Positions 1 to 9,045 of a stretch of DNA of 64,000 nt are shown in pieces (within the stretch, counting starts at the first letter, position 1; each line of letters starts with the position of its first letter). Under the pieces are notes generated by a model. It was not told the DNA's origin. It searched no databases and saw nothing but the letters and a program-made list of their open reading frames with translations. This stretch comes from Ilumatobacter sp. Its GTDB lineage: Bacteria > Actinomycetota > Acidimicrobiia > Acidimicrobiales > Ilumatobacteraceae. The stretch covers positions 23,515-87,514 of the forward strand of contig REDU01000070.1 of NCBI GenBank assembly GCA_007693335.1, written 5' to 3'. Position numbers and translations under genes: made by a program.

Positions 1-31
1 CGTGGGGGTTCAAGTCCCCCCTCGCCCACCA
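1..31 (+). tRNA. 3' part of a tRNA, cut by the window edge
   Basis: Bases 4-20 form a complete T arm: five G, a seven-base loop TTCAAGT, then five C. Seven acceptor-stem bases follow (CTCGCCC), then discriminator A at 28 and an encoded CCA at 29-31. The 5' acceptor strand and anticodon lie outside the window, so the amino acid cannot be read. The matching 5' strand would be GGGCGAG. Confidence 0.85.
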
Positions 32-64
32 CGGACCGGTCCTGCGACCACTCCGGTGAAGTGA

Positions 65-2062
65 TCAGGCGCCGAGGTTCCGGCCCACCGGAAGGTTCAT
101 CGGACTCACCATGGATGCCGACGACGTCTCGGGGTTCTGGCTGACGGCGAGCACCGAACGTCCCGAGCGGTGGACGCGGATCGCAGCGGGCCCGAGCGAT
201 GTGTCATGGATGGGCAGCACCACGAGGTCGCCCGGGCTGGTGACGGCGGCCACGAACGCCTCGAGATCCTCCTCGCCCTCGACGTGCACCGCGGTCGGCG
301 GGACCGACAGACCGTTGGCCACCAGCTCCGCCGGGGAGATCGGACCGATGATCAGCTCGTGTTCGCGCTGGCGGCACACGGTCGAGGCGATCTCGAGTGC
401 CAGCGCCATCGTCGGCAGGTATCCCGGGGCGAGCTCACGGGCGGCGCAGTGGAGGACCACCCGCCCCCGGCCGGTTCCAGGGTGCAGCGCTGCGATCGCA
501 ACGGGAACCGAGGTGGCTGCGATGATCTCACCGTAGGTGGCACCCATCAGCCTCGAGCGGAGATCGCCGGCGCCGGGCCATCCGAGCAGCAGCAGGGTCG
601 CGTCGGTCTCGATGGCGGCCTGGTGCAGTCCGGTCGACACCGACCGGTCGAGCCGCAGCTGGGTCTCCGCGTCGCCACCGAGCTCGCGCAGCATCCGGTC
701 GACCTCGGCCTGCGTGGCCCGGCCGCTGGTGAGGCCGTCACCCGCGGCCGACGTGACCGGCACGAGCGGCTGGACGATGCCGCCGGCCGTGGCGGCGAGG
801 TCTCCGCCGAGACGCAGCACGTCGGTGAGCCCATCGAGCGCGCCGATCACCGGTACGAGGATGGTCTCGCCGGCACGTCGTCGATCGTCGACGGGTGGCG
901 GGATCTCACGAGCGAACCGGTTGGAGCCGATGGAGGTCACGATCAGGCTCACGGCCACGACGACCATGACGGCGTTGACCACGTCGCTGCCGTACAGGCC
1001 GATGTCGTAGCCGATGACGGTCGCGGCCAGCGTGGCGGCTGCCTGCGCGACCGACATCGAGAACAACAGTCCGGTTTCGGCTGTGTTCAGGCCGAAGATG
1101 CGTCCGGTGAGCCAGGCGGCGATCGCCTTGCCCACGACCAGGGCAGCGACGAACCCGAGCGCCAGGCGGATCGTCGACCACTCGACCACGACCGCAGGGT
1201 CGAAGAGCAGCCCCACCGACACCAGGAACGTCGGGATGAAGAAGGCGTTCCCGAAGAAGTCGGTCACGGCCATCAGCGGGCTGGCGTTGGGCACGAGCCG
1301 GTTCAGGCCGACACCGACGAAGAACGCGCCGATGAGCGGTTCGACCCCGACCAGCTCGGCGACCACCGCCGACGACGTGAGGCTGATGAACACGAGTATG
1401 TACCGCAGTGTCCGCTCCTGGCCGAGCCCGGTGAAGAACCACCGAGCGATCCGGGGCACCACGACGAAGCAGTAGACACCGAGCACGACGAACCCGATGG
1501 TGATGTCGAGCATGAGACGGGGACCGCTCGCGTCGCCGGTCTCGGCACCCACGACGAGCGCGAGCACCACGAGCGAGACACCGTCGGTGATCGCACTGGC
1601 CCCCACGATCGCCGCGACCGGTCGGGTCCTGGTCAGGCCGTACCTCGCCACGGTCGGGTACGCGATCAGGGTGAACGACGCCCAGAACGAACCGATCAAC
1701 ACCGCCGGCAGCGGGTCGATGTCCAACAGCAACGCCACGCCGGTACCGAGCGCCATCGGGATGAACGCCGTGAGCAGCCCGAAACCACCCGAGATCACGC
1801 GGTATCGGACGAAGGCCTCGAGGTCGAGCTGCAAACCGGCGAGGAAGATCAGGTACAGCACGCCGATGCTCCCGACCGCCTGCAGACCGGCGAACCGCGG
1901 GAGCACGTCGAGCATGTTCGGCCCGATCACCGCACCGAACATCAACAATCCCAACAACCCCGGCAACCGCAGACGCTCGGCGACGAGCGGTCCGAACACG
2001 ATCACGAGCCCGACCACGGTGAACCCGAACGCCGGACTCGACTGCACATCTGCCCAGTTCAT
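65..2062 (-). CDS. Cation:proton antiporter (CPA2-like) with C-terminal USP-like region
   Basis: Predicted 665-residue inner-membrane Na+(K+)/H+ exchanger. Residues about 10-400 are a run of hydrophobic segments in the Na/H-exchanger pattern (for example the PGLLGLLMFG and GLLFSMSVAQAAATLA stretches). Residues about 430-665 are soluble and resemble one or two universal-stress-protein-like domains, a known regulatory tail of such antiporters. A longer in-frame ORF extends upstream, but its extra residues are Arg/His-rich shadow of the next gene. I chose the ATG at 2062 because it overlaps the stop of the SulP gene by 4 nt (ATGA), implying translational coupling. The transported ion is not deducible. 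Confidence 0.85.
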   Translation of the reverse strand: MNWADVQSSPAFGFTVVGLVIVFGPLVAERLRLPGLLGLLMFGAVIGPNMLDVLPRFAGLQAVGSIGVLYLIFLAGLQLDLEAFVRYRVISGGFGLLTAFIPMALGTGVALLLDIDPLPAVLIGSFWASFTLIAYPTVARYGLTRTRPVAAIVGASAITDGVSLVVLALVVGAETGDASGPRLMLDITIGFVVLGVYCFVVVPRIARWFFTGLGQERTLRYILVFISLTSSAVVAELVGVEPLIGAFFVGVGLNRLVPNASPLMAVTDFFGNAFFIPTFLVSVGLLFDPAVVVEWSTIRLALGFVAALVVGKAIAAWLTGRIFGLNTAETGLLFSMSVAQAAATLAATVIGYDIGLYGSDVVNAVMVVVAVSLIVTSIGSNRFAREIPPPVDDRRRAGETILVPVIGALDGLTDVLRLGGDLAATAGGIVQPLVPVTSAAGDGLTSGRATQAEVDRMLRELGGDAETQLRLDRSVSTGLHQAAIETDATLLLLGWPGAGDLRSRLMGATYGEIIAATSVPVAIAALHPGTGRGRVVLHCAARELAPGYLPTMALALEIASTVCRQREHELIIGPISPAELVANGLSVPPTAVHVEGEEDLEAFVAAVTSPGDLVVLPIHDTSLGPAAIRVHRSGRSVLAVSQNPETSSASMVSPMNLPVGRNLGA

Positions 2063-3693
2063 CCTTGCGATCCCACCCACTCGACTGCATCTGCATAAGC
2101 GCGCAACATGGTGGCTCCGACACGCTCGTCGCCCAGGTAGACGTCCTCGGCGCCGATCACGTCGGTGACGCCGGCGATCTCGAGCTGTTCGAACACGCGA
2201 TCGCTGACCGACACGAGTTTGAGTTTGCTGTCGGCGGCTGTGAGAGCGATGGCGTAGCGACGCAGGACGTCCATGAACGTCGTGCCGACGTCGGTGCGAC
2301 CTCGCAGGCGGAGGATGACCACCGACCCCGATGAACCGGCATCGACCTTCGGCAGCATCGTTTCGATCATTGGGGCTGCAGCGAAGAACAGGCTCCCGTA
2401 CGGCTGGAGCACGACGACCTCGCCGGCTGGGAGCACGGTGGGCGGATCGACCTCGGCGAGCTGGCCGTCGTCGTCGAGGATCTGGCGACGGAGGGTGACC
2501 TTGTTGGACTGGCGAACGACGTGGAGCACGATCGAGAGACCGACACCGATGAGCACGGCGTACTGGAGTGGCAGCAGGATCGTGAGGCCGAACGTGACTG
2601 CCATCACCACTCTCTGCATCATCCCGGTCATCCACACCGACCGGAGATTCGCCGGCTTGACCGTCCGGATGCCGATGAGCATCAGCAGCCCGGCGAGCGC
2701 CGGCATGGCGATGTTGCCGACGACTCCGCCGAATGCAACGATCACCACGCCCATGACGATGGCCGCGACGAACAGTGACAGCCTGGATCTCGCGCCTGCC
2801 TCTTTGTTCAACGCCGATGCTGACACCGATCCACCGACCGGCATGCCTTGCAGCACACCCGCCGCCACGTTGGCCGCGCCCTGACCCACGAAGTCGCGTG
2901 ACGCGTCGGGGTAGGAGCCGTCGGGGTTCGGGAAGCTGGCCGAGATGCCCGCCCCCTGGACCAGCCCGACGAAGGCGAGCGCCACGGCCGGCAGGATGAG
3001 GGCGGGCACCAGTCTCAGCAGCGGCAGCTCGGGTGTCGGGAGGGAATCGAGGACGATGCCCAGATCGCTCAAGGTCGCCACCTGGCTCCAGTTGCCGATG
3101 TAGGCCGCTGCTGATGTCGCGAAGACCGCGACGACCAATCCCATCGCACCCAGTCGGGTGCGATCGAGCAGCACGATGAGCGCGATGGTGGCGAGTCCGA
3201 CTGCCAGTGTGGGGCCGTTGAGTCGGTCAGGTCGCAAGACGGTGCCGAGGGCGCGGACCACACGGTTGGAGCCTTCTGCGCTGTAGCCGGTCAGGTTGGC
3301 CAGCTGGCCGAGCACGATGTTGACACCGACCGCATTGATGAACCCGACCATCACGGCGTTGGAGACGAAGCGCAGCACCGATCCCAGTCGCAGCAACCCG
3401 GCGACCAACATCACGGCGCCGGTCAGCAACGAGAGCGTCGCCAGGGCGCGAGAGGCGTCGTCGCCGCGCAGGCCGGGGACATCGGCGATGACCATCGCCA
3501 TCGCTCCGGTGCCCTGCACGGCCATGAACGCCGAGCTGGTCAGGAGCGCTCCGGTGGCGGTCCCGACCATGTAGCCGTAGAGACCCGCCATCGGATTGAG
3601 CCCGGCCAGCAGCCCGGTGGCGAGCCCATCGGGCACCGACTGGACACCGAGCACCACCCCAGACGTGACATCGTGACGTGATGCTCGTGGCAT
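2059..3693 (-). CDS. SulP-family anion permease with STAS domain
   Basis: About 544 residues. The N-terminal 10-12 membrane segments carry the SulP signature region (SVPDGLATGLLAGLNPMAGLYG), and a C-terminal cytoplasmic STAS-like domain follows (about residues 420-540). The family moves sulfate, bicarbonate or other anions by proton or sodium coupling. Its stop overlaps the antiporter start by 4 nt, so the two are probably one transcript. A GTG at 3711 would add six residues; I preferred the ATG at 3693 but neither has a clear ribosome site. This is one of two SulP genes in the window; the other (38165) belongs to a sulfur operon. Substrate unknown. Confidence 0.85.
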   Translation of the reverse strand: MPRASRHDVTSGVVLGVQSVPDGLATGLLAGLNPMAGLYGYMVGTATGALLTSSAFMAVQGTGAMAMVIADVPGLRGDDASRALATLSLLTGAVMLVAGLLRLGSVLRFVSNAVMVGFINAVGVNIVLGQLANLTGYSAEGSNRVVRALGTVLRPDRLNGPTLAVGLATIALIVLLDRTRLGAMGLVVAVFATSAAAYIGNWSQVATLSDLGIVLDSLPTPELPLLRLVPALILPAVALAFVGLVQGAGISASFPNPDGSYPDASRDFVGQGAANVAAGVLQGMPVGGSVSASALNKEAGARSRLSLFVAAIVMGVVIVAFGGVVGNIAMPALAGLLMLIGIRTVKPANLRSVWMTGMMQRVVMAVTFGLTILLPLQYAVLIGVGLSIVLHVVRQSNKVTLRRQILDDDGQLAEVDPPTVLPAGEVVVLQPYGSLFFAAAPMIETMLPKVDAGSSGSVVILRLRGRTDVGTTFMDVLRRYAIALTAADSKLKLVSVSDRVFEQLEIAGVTDVIGAEDVYLGDERVGATMLRAYADAVEWVGSQG

Positions 3694-3728
3694 GAAGGAA
3701 CGGCCGAACACGGTCGAACGCCGTGTGC

Positions 3729-4121
3729 TCAGGACAGCAGCCTCGCCTTCTGCTGGGCGAACTCGGCGTCGGTGATCACACCCTGCTGCTGCAGAGCGAC
3801 GAGCTTGGTCAACTCATCAGCGGTGCTCCCCGACGAAACGGTCCGCTTGATGTAGGACTGGAACGCCGCCTCGTGCGCTGCGGCCTGCTCGATGTCACGG
3901 TCGGTCATCGAGCCGCCTCGCACGATCAGGTACAGCAGGACGCCGAGCCAGGGCAGCACGACCACGAACAACGCCCAGAACGCCTTCTTCGCGCCACCGA
4001 TGTCGCCGCTGCGGAAGATGTCGACGATCACCCGGAACACCAGCAGGATCCAGGCGACCCACAAGAACCACCACATCAACGTCCAGAACATGCCGAGCAG
4101 TGGATAGTCGTACGCAATCAC
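3729..4121 (-). CDS. Small membrane protein with PLD-nuclease-N-like region and SHOCT domain
   Basis: 130 residues. Two hydrophobic helices (about 10-35 and 47-67) are joined by a short cytoplasmic loop, followed by a charged linker. The C-terminal ~30-residue SHOCT motif (ELTKLVALQQQGVITDAEFA) ends in KARLLS. This arrangement is common in actinobacteria as a small membrane-anchored oligomerisation module; its cellular role is unknown. It lies 35 nt upstream of the SulP gene on the same strand and may share its transcript. Confidence 0.75.
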   Translation of the reverse strand: MIAYDYPLLGMFWTLMWWFLWVAWILLVFRVIVDIFRSGDIGGAKKAFWALFVVVLPWLGVLLYLIVRGGSMTDRDIEQAAAHEAAFQSYIKRTVSSGSTADELTKLVALQQQGVITDAEFAQQKARLLS

Positions 4122-4173
4122 GGTGAAGCACTCTCCTTGTTGGGTTTCTTGGCGTTCTCGGTAGCTCTCGAAC

Positions 4174-5061
4174 TCACGGTGACGGGACCGCCGGAGTGAC
4201 CGTGATCGGTGTGCCGGTGCCCGACAGACGGCCGATCAGCGGCGCGGACGGCAAGAGGACGAGGAGCGACACGACCGAGCCGACCAGCACGAAGGTCAAC
4301 GTCTGGGTGCCGGGGAAGTTCTGCGTGGCGACCACCAGGGCGGCGGACAGGTTGCGCTGCCCCGTTCCCAACGCCACGACGCTTCGGGTGCCCGGATCGC
4401 GACCTCCGACCGCCCATCCCACCGCACACGACACCACGACGAGGCCCACGATGGCGATGAACCCCCGGGTTCCCACCAGATCGAGGGCGTTCTCGACGTT
4501 GAGTCCGAGCGCGACGACCACCAGCACGATGACGGCCACGCTCGACGTCTTGGCGAGCAAGGGCTGGTACTCCGCGGCCACGTCCGGCCAGTTGGCACGC
4601 ACCGCCAGCGCGATCGCCAACGGCACGAGCATCAGCACCACGAGTGACTTCGCGATCGACCACGCACCGATCGACACGCCCTCGAGCAGCCAGGGCAGCA
4701 TGAGCGGCAGGAAGATCACGGTAGCCACCATGAGCACGACCATGAGCCCGACCGCGAAGGCGATGTCTCCGTTCGCGCCCTGTACCAACTTGGGCAGGAA
4801 CGGCGCACCAGCAGCCAGACCGATGATGAGGAGACCGTCCCTCAACTGAGGATCGAGCGACAAGCCCTCGGCGATCCCGAGCGCCGCCAGCGGCACCACC
4901 ACGAAGTTGACGGCCAGCGCCCCCACGACGATCGGCCACCGCCGCAACGGCTCGAGGATCATCGGGACCGTCAAACTCAGGCCCATGGCGACCATACTGG
5001 TCACCACGAACGCGACCCCCGACAGCTTGGCGATGATCTCGAGCAACTGGGTGGCGGTCAC
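4174..5061 (-). CDS. Bile acid:sodium symporter (BASS) family transporter
   Basis: 295 residues, almost entirely membrane-spanning (about 9-10 helices). It has the BASS hallmark order: an N-terminal TSMVAMGLSLT helix, a central GLAAGAPFLPKLVQ crossover segment, and a late GTGQRNLSAALVVATQNF crossover motif. Members import sodium with organic anions such as bile acids, pantothenate or 2-oxoacids. It lies 21 nt after the alkylsulfatase gene on the same strand, so a plausible job is movement of an organic anion connected with that enzyme, but this is only context. Confidence 0.8.
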   Translation of the reverse strand: MTATQLLEIIAKLSGVAFVVTSMVAMGLSLTVPMILEPLRRWPIVVGALAVNFVVVPLAALGIAEGLSLDPQLRDGLLIIGLAAGAPFLPKLVQGANGDIAFAVGLMVVLMVATVIFLPLMLPWLLEGVSIGAWSIAKSLVVLMLVPLAIALAVRANWPDVAAEYQPLLAKTSSVAVIVLVVVALGLNVENALDLVGTRGFIAIVGLVVVSCAVGWAVGGRDPGTRSVVALGTGQRNLSAALVVATQNFPGTQTLTFVLVGSVVSLLVLLPSAPLIGRLSGTGTPITVTPAVPSP

Positions 5062-5082
5062 GCTCGGCTGCGCTTCCCACCC

Positions 5083-6972
5083 TCAGGGGGTGACGATGCT
5101 GAAGTCGGGGTCGACGGGCCCGAGGAGCCCCACGAGGTTCGCCATGGCGGACGGGTCGCCGTCGATCGTGACGGTGCCGTCGCCGAGTGCTGCCGCCAGA
5201 TCGACCTGCCCGATGACGACACCGATGAGCGAGCGCCGACTGAGGGTGAATCGGGTGATGTCGGCTGGCGCCTCCGTGACGGTGCGGTGGTGGAGCACAC
5301 CGTTGCGCAGCTCGACGACGTAGGTGGTGTCTTCGTCGGTGATCGTCCACGCGGTCACGATGTGCTCGTCCCACGCCCGCGGTCCGTCGACCCGGACGGC
5401 GATGCTGTCGAAGACCTGCGACACGCTGAGGGAGTAGGCGATGTCGGGTGACGTGGTGGCTGGTGTGCCGAAGTTGCCCGACCTGAGCTCGGCAGCGCCG
5501 GCGAGGTAGGCGTTGCGCCAGGTGCCGTTCTCGGCGCCGAAGCCGAGTTGCTCGAGCGCGTCGGCGAGCACCGTGCGGGCCTGGTCGTCGGTGTCGTCGG
5601 CGAAGACGAGGTGCTTGCCGACTTCTGCGCACCAGCGGTAGTCGCCGTCGTCCCACGCCTGCCGGGCCACCGCGAGCGCACGGTCCCGGCCACCCATGGC
5701 TGCCACGTACCGCTCGGCCACCTGCTCGGGCGGATGCGGCCACAGGTTCGCCGGGTTCGCGTCGTACCAGCCCATGTAGCGCTGGTAGATCGCCTTCACG
5801 TTGTGGCTCACCGAGCCGTAGTAGCCGTGGGTGTGCCACTGCTGGGCGAGCGCCGGCGGCGTCTCGAGCAGCTCGGCGATCTCGGCGCCGGTGTAGCCCT
5901 GGTTGATCATGCGCAGCGTCTGGTCGTGCAGGTACAGGTACATGTCGCGCTGCATCGCGAGGAACTCGACGGCGCGTTCGCGGCCCCAGGTGGGCCAGTG
6001 GTGCGAGGCGAACACCAGGTCGAGGTCGTCTCCGAACAACGAGATCGTCTCGGTGAGGTAGTGCGCCCACGCATGGGCGTCGCGCACGACCGCACCGCGG
6101 ATGGTGAGGACGTTGTGCAGCGTGTGCGAGGTGTTCTCCGCCGTGCACAAGGCGCGGTGTTGCGGGAAGAAGAAGTTCATCTCCGCGGGCGCCTCGGTAC
6201 CAGGTGTCATCTGGAACACGATCTCCACGCCGTCGACCGTCAGCGTCTGTCCGGTGTGGGTGATGTCGATGGTCGGGGCGATCAATGAGACCGTGCCGGT
6301 CGAGGTCGTCTGACCCAACCCGGCACCGATCTGCCCTGACGGTCCACGCTCGAGGGCGGCGCCGTACATGTAGCCCGAACGGCGCAGCATCGCCGTGCCG
6401 GCGAAGACGTTCTCGGCCACGGCGTGGTGCATGAACCCCTCGGGCGCGATGACGTCGACCTCGCCGGCGTCCACCTGCTCGTCGGTGATGATGCCCTTCA
6501 CGCCGCCGAAGTGATCCGCGTGGGAATGGGTATAGATCATGGCCTTCACCGGCCGCTCACCGCGATGCTCGCAGTACAGGGCGAACGCCGCAGCAGCGGT
6601 CTCGGAGCTGATCAGCGGGTCGATCACGATGACTCCGGTGTCACCCTCGACGACGCTCATGACCGACAGGTCGTACCCGCGCAGCTGGTAGATGCCGGGC
6701 GTCACCTCGAACAGCCCGTCCTCGATCAGCAACTGCCCCTGACGCCACAGGCTCGGGTTCGCCGTGTCCGGAGCGTCGGTTTCGCGCATGAAGTCGTAGG
6801 CATCGAGATCCCACACGACCCGACCATCCGCGGCCCGCACCTGCCGGTCGGTCGACCGGCCGATGAATCCCCTGCGGGCGTCGTCGAAATCCTGCCGATC
6901 GTGCATCGGCAGCGCCGCCGCCATCGCATCGATGGCTGCACGGGTTGCCGGGGTCGCTGTCGGCTCGGTCAC
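5083..6972 (-). CDS. Alkyl sulfatase (SdsA1/BDS1-like metallo-beta-lactamase family)
   Basis: 629 residues with the architecture of secondary/primary alkylsulfatases. The MBL zinc domain has THSHADH at residues 148-154, the family-specific AENTSHTLHN segment and ASHHWPTWG. A helical dimerisation domain (about 370-500) and a C-terminal SCP2-like substrate-binding domain follow. The enzyme hydrolyses alkyl sulfate esters (for example dodecyl sulfate) to alcohol plus sulfate. I chose the GTG at 6972 because AGAGGAG lies just upstream; the longer ORF to 7068 adds a low-complexity Ser/His/Pro stretch. I see no clear export signal. Neighbours are a BASS transporter and a Baeyer-Villiger monooxygenase. 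Confidence 0.88.
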   Translation of the reverse strand: MTEPTATPATRAAIDAMAAALPMHDRQDFDDARRGFIGRSTDRQVRAADGRVVWDLDAYDFMRETDAPDTANPSLWRQGQLLIEDGLFEVTPGIYQLRGYDLSVMSVVEGDTGVIVIDPLISSETAAAAFALYCEHRGERPVKAMIYTHSHADHFGGVKGIITDEQVDAGEVDVIAPEGFMHHAVAENVFAGTAMLRRSGYMYGAALERGPSGQIGAGLGQTTSTGTVSLIAPTIDITHTGQTLTVDGVEIVFQMTPGTEAPAEMNFFFPQHRALCTAENTSHTLHNVLTIRGAVVRDAHAWAHYLTETISLFGDDLDLVFASHHWPTWGRERAVEFLAMQRDMYLYLHDQTLRMINQGYTGAEIAELLETPPALAQQWHTHGYYGSVSHNVKAIYQRYMGWYDANPANLWPHPPEQVAERYVAAMGGRDRALAVARQAWDDGDYRWCAEVGKHLVFADDTDDQARTVLADALEQLGFGAENGTWRNAYLAGAAELRSGNFGTPATTSPDIAYSLSVSQVFDSIAVRVDGPRAWDEHIVTAWTITDEDTTYVVELRNGVLHHRTVTEAPADITRFTLSRRSLIGVVIGQVDLAAALGDGTVTIDGDPSAMANLVGLLGPVDPDFSIVTP

Positions 6973-7146
6973 GGGACTCTCCTCTGGGTGATGTGAACTC
7001 GAGTGTCCACGGCCGGCTGCAGCCGACGGCTCCCCCGAAGGGGGTGATTCAGCGGCCTCCCAGCGCACGCAGCACGGTGAGACGTAGCACGGTGAGATCG
7101 AGCACGGCGTACACCAGCACCGGAACGCTGAGGCGGGTCAACGGCG

Positions 7147-8937
7147 TCAGTCGATCGGTGTCCGGACGAGACCGGGCATGGTGCCCTCGGCGCGCCAGCC
7201 GGCCAGGATGTCCCGGAACTTCACGGCGCTGTCCATGAAGGCGCCCGGGCGGCCACCGCTCGCGTCGGGCATCTGGAGCTCGCCGTTCAGGTAGCCGGGC
7301 GTGCACCCGATGAAATAGGTGGCGTACGGACCGAGCGTGCTGGCGATCACCTGATACCAGTCCTCCTCGGCGGCCACCTCGGGCTGCACGATGACGTTCT
7401 CATCGAGTGCCCTCTTGATGACCCACGCAGTGTGCTCGGCTGCCTTGGTGGAGGCGTAGGCGATGTTGATGTGCTGGCCCGCCTGGATATGGCCGTTCAT
7501 GCACAGGTTCGGGAACCCGTGCGTGAACACCCCGTGCAGCGTGTACGGACCGTGCCGCCAGGCATCGGACATGGAGATGCCACCCTCACCGATCGGGTCG
7601 AAGCCGAGGCGGTGGGTGTAGAAGGTGGTGGGCGCGTCGAAGCCGGTGGCGTAGACGATGAAGTCGAGTTCGTACTCGGTGTCACCGACCACGATGCCTT
7701 TGTCGGTGATGCGGTCCACGCCACGGCCGTCGGTGTCCACCAAGGTGACGTTGTCGCGGTTGAACGCCGGGAGGTACTCGTCGTGGAAGCAGGGGCGCTT
7801 GCAGCTGACGCCGTACCACGGCTTGAGCTTCTCGGCGGTCTCCTGGTCCTCCACGATGTCGGTGATGCGCTGGCGCACCTTCTCCATCAGTTCGAAGTCG
7901 AGCAGCTTGAGCTCGGCCGCCTCCTGCTCGTCCTCCGGATCCTTCTTCACATCCACGGCGAACATCTCGGTCCAGCCGTCCTGGACGAGGTCCATCGGCG
8001 GGTTGGCGCCGGTGGTCATCTCGACGAAGTTCGCCATCCGCTCCTCGTGCCAGCCCGGCTTCGAGGTCATCTCGGCGAACCACGCGGGGTCGGTGTCACG
8101 CTGGTTGCGGGGGCTGACGGACGATGGAGTGCGCTGGAAGACGTAGACGTGCTCGGCGTCCTGGGCGAGCTTGGGTACGGCCTGCACCGCGGTGGCCCCG
8201 GTACCGATGATGCCGACCACCTTGTCGCGGAGCTTGTCCATCGGTTCCTCGGGACCGCCGCCGGTATACCGGTAGTCCCAGCGGCTCGTGTGGAACGAGT
8301 GGCCTTGGAAGTCTTCGATACCGGGGATCGCGGGCAGCTTCGCTTTGTGGAGCACGCCGCCACAGATCACGACGAAGCGGGCCGACAACTCGTCGCCGCG
8401 CGTGGTGGTGACCAGCCAGCGTTTGGTGTCCTCGTTCCACTCCATGCCCGTGCAGTCGGTCTGGAACAGGGCGTGCGGGTACATGTCGAACTTGCGGCCG
8501 AGCATCTGGGCGTACTCGAAGATCTCGTGGGCGTGGGCGTACTTGTGCTTCGGCATGTACCCCACCTCCTCGAGGAGCGGGAGGTAGACGTAGGACTCGA
8601 CGTCGCACATGCAGCCCGGGTAGCGGTTCCAGTACCAGGTACCGCCGAAGTCCCCGGCCTTGTCGATCATGCGGTACGAGGAGACGCCCTGTTTGGTGAG
8701 GTATGCGGCTGTCGTCATACCGGCCCAGCCGGTCCCGACGATCACCACGTCGGTCTCTTCGACCACCGGGGCCCGTGTGAAGCCCGGCTCGACGAAGGGA
8801 TCGGCGTCGAAATCCTTGTCGAGGTCCCGGAGTGAGCGGTACTGGCGCACGCCGGTGGTGAGTCGTTTGATCCGCTCTTGTTCGTACCGGCGTTCCAGCT
8901 CTTCGGGGGAGAACGTCGGAATCTCGTTGCCTGTCAC
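7147..8937 (-). CDS. Flavin-dependent Baeyer-Villiger monooxygenase
   Basis: 596 residues, GTG start with GGAGGG upstream. It has an FAD Rossmann motif VGTGWAG near 67-73, the Baeyer-Villiger fingerprint FQGHSFHTSRWD at 210-221, and a second NADPH Rossmann motif GTGATA at 245-250. An N-terminal extension of about 60 residues precedes the FAD motif, as in the cyclododecanone/steroid/large-ketone branch. The reaction is NADPH- and O2-dependent conversion of a ketone to an ester or lactone. The natural ketone is unknown; nearby P450, enoyl-CoA hydratase and acyl-CoA mutase genes suggest degradation of lipids, steroids or alicyclic compounds. Confidence 0.9.
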   Translation of the reverse strand: MTGNEIPTFSPEELERRYEQERIKRLTTGVRQYRSLRDLDKDFDADPFVEPGFTRAPVVEETDVVIVGTGWAGMTTAAYLTKQGVSSYRMIDKAGDFGGTWYWNRYPGCMCDVESYVYLPLLEEVGYMPKHKYAHAHEIFEYAQMLGRKFDMYPHALFQTDCTGMEWNEDTKRWLVTTTRGDELSARFVVICGGVLHKAKLPAIPGIEDFQGHSFHTSRWDYRYTGGGPEEPMDKLRDKVVGIIGTGATAVQAVPKLAQDAEHVYVFQRTPSSVSPRNQRDTDPAWFAEMTSKPGWHEERMANFVEMTTGANPPMDLVQDGWTEMFAVDVKKDPEDEQEAAELKLLDFELMEKVRQRITDIVEDQETAEKLKPWYGVSCKRPCFHDEYLPAFNRDNVTLVDTDGRGVDRITDKGIVVGDTEYELDFIVYATGFDAPTTFYTHRLGFDPIGEGGISMSDAWRHGPYTLHGVFTHGFPNLCMNGHIQAGQHINIAYASTKAAEHTAWVIKRALDENVIVQPEVAAEEDWYQVIASTLGPYATYFIGCTPGYLNGELQMPDASGGRPGAFMDSAVKFRDILAGWRAEGTMPGLVRTPID

Positions 8938-9045
8938 AGGTTTCGTCCCTCCAGAATCGCATTGTCGGGACGAAGCTACCGTTCGGGCACCTGCCGACGG
9001 TCTACCCGGCGTGTCATCGGGCCGACACCCAGCGCTCGCTGGCGC

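Noticed and set aside
170..2098. 642-residue plus-strand ORF opposite the antiporter
   Set aside because: Composition is dominated by Arg, Asp, His and Gln with no domain pattern; it is the antisense shadow of a high-GC gene.
7049..7146. Hydrophobic tail ORF between the alkylsulfatase and the monooxygenase
   Set aside because: The extra residues come from short direct repeats (AGCACGGTGAGA) and the rest is a shadow of the monooxygenase gene.
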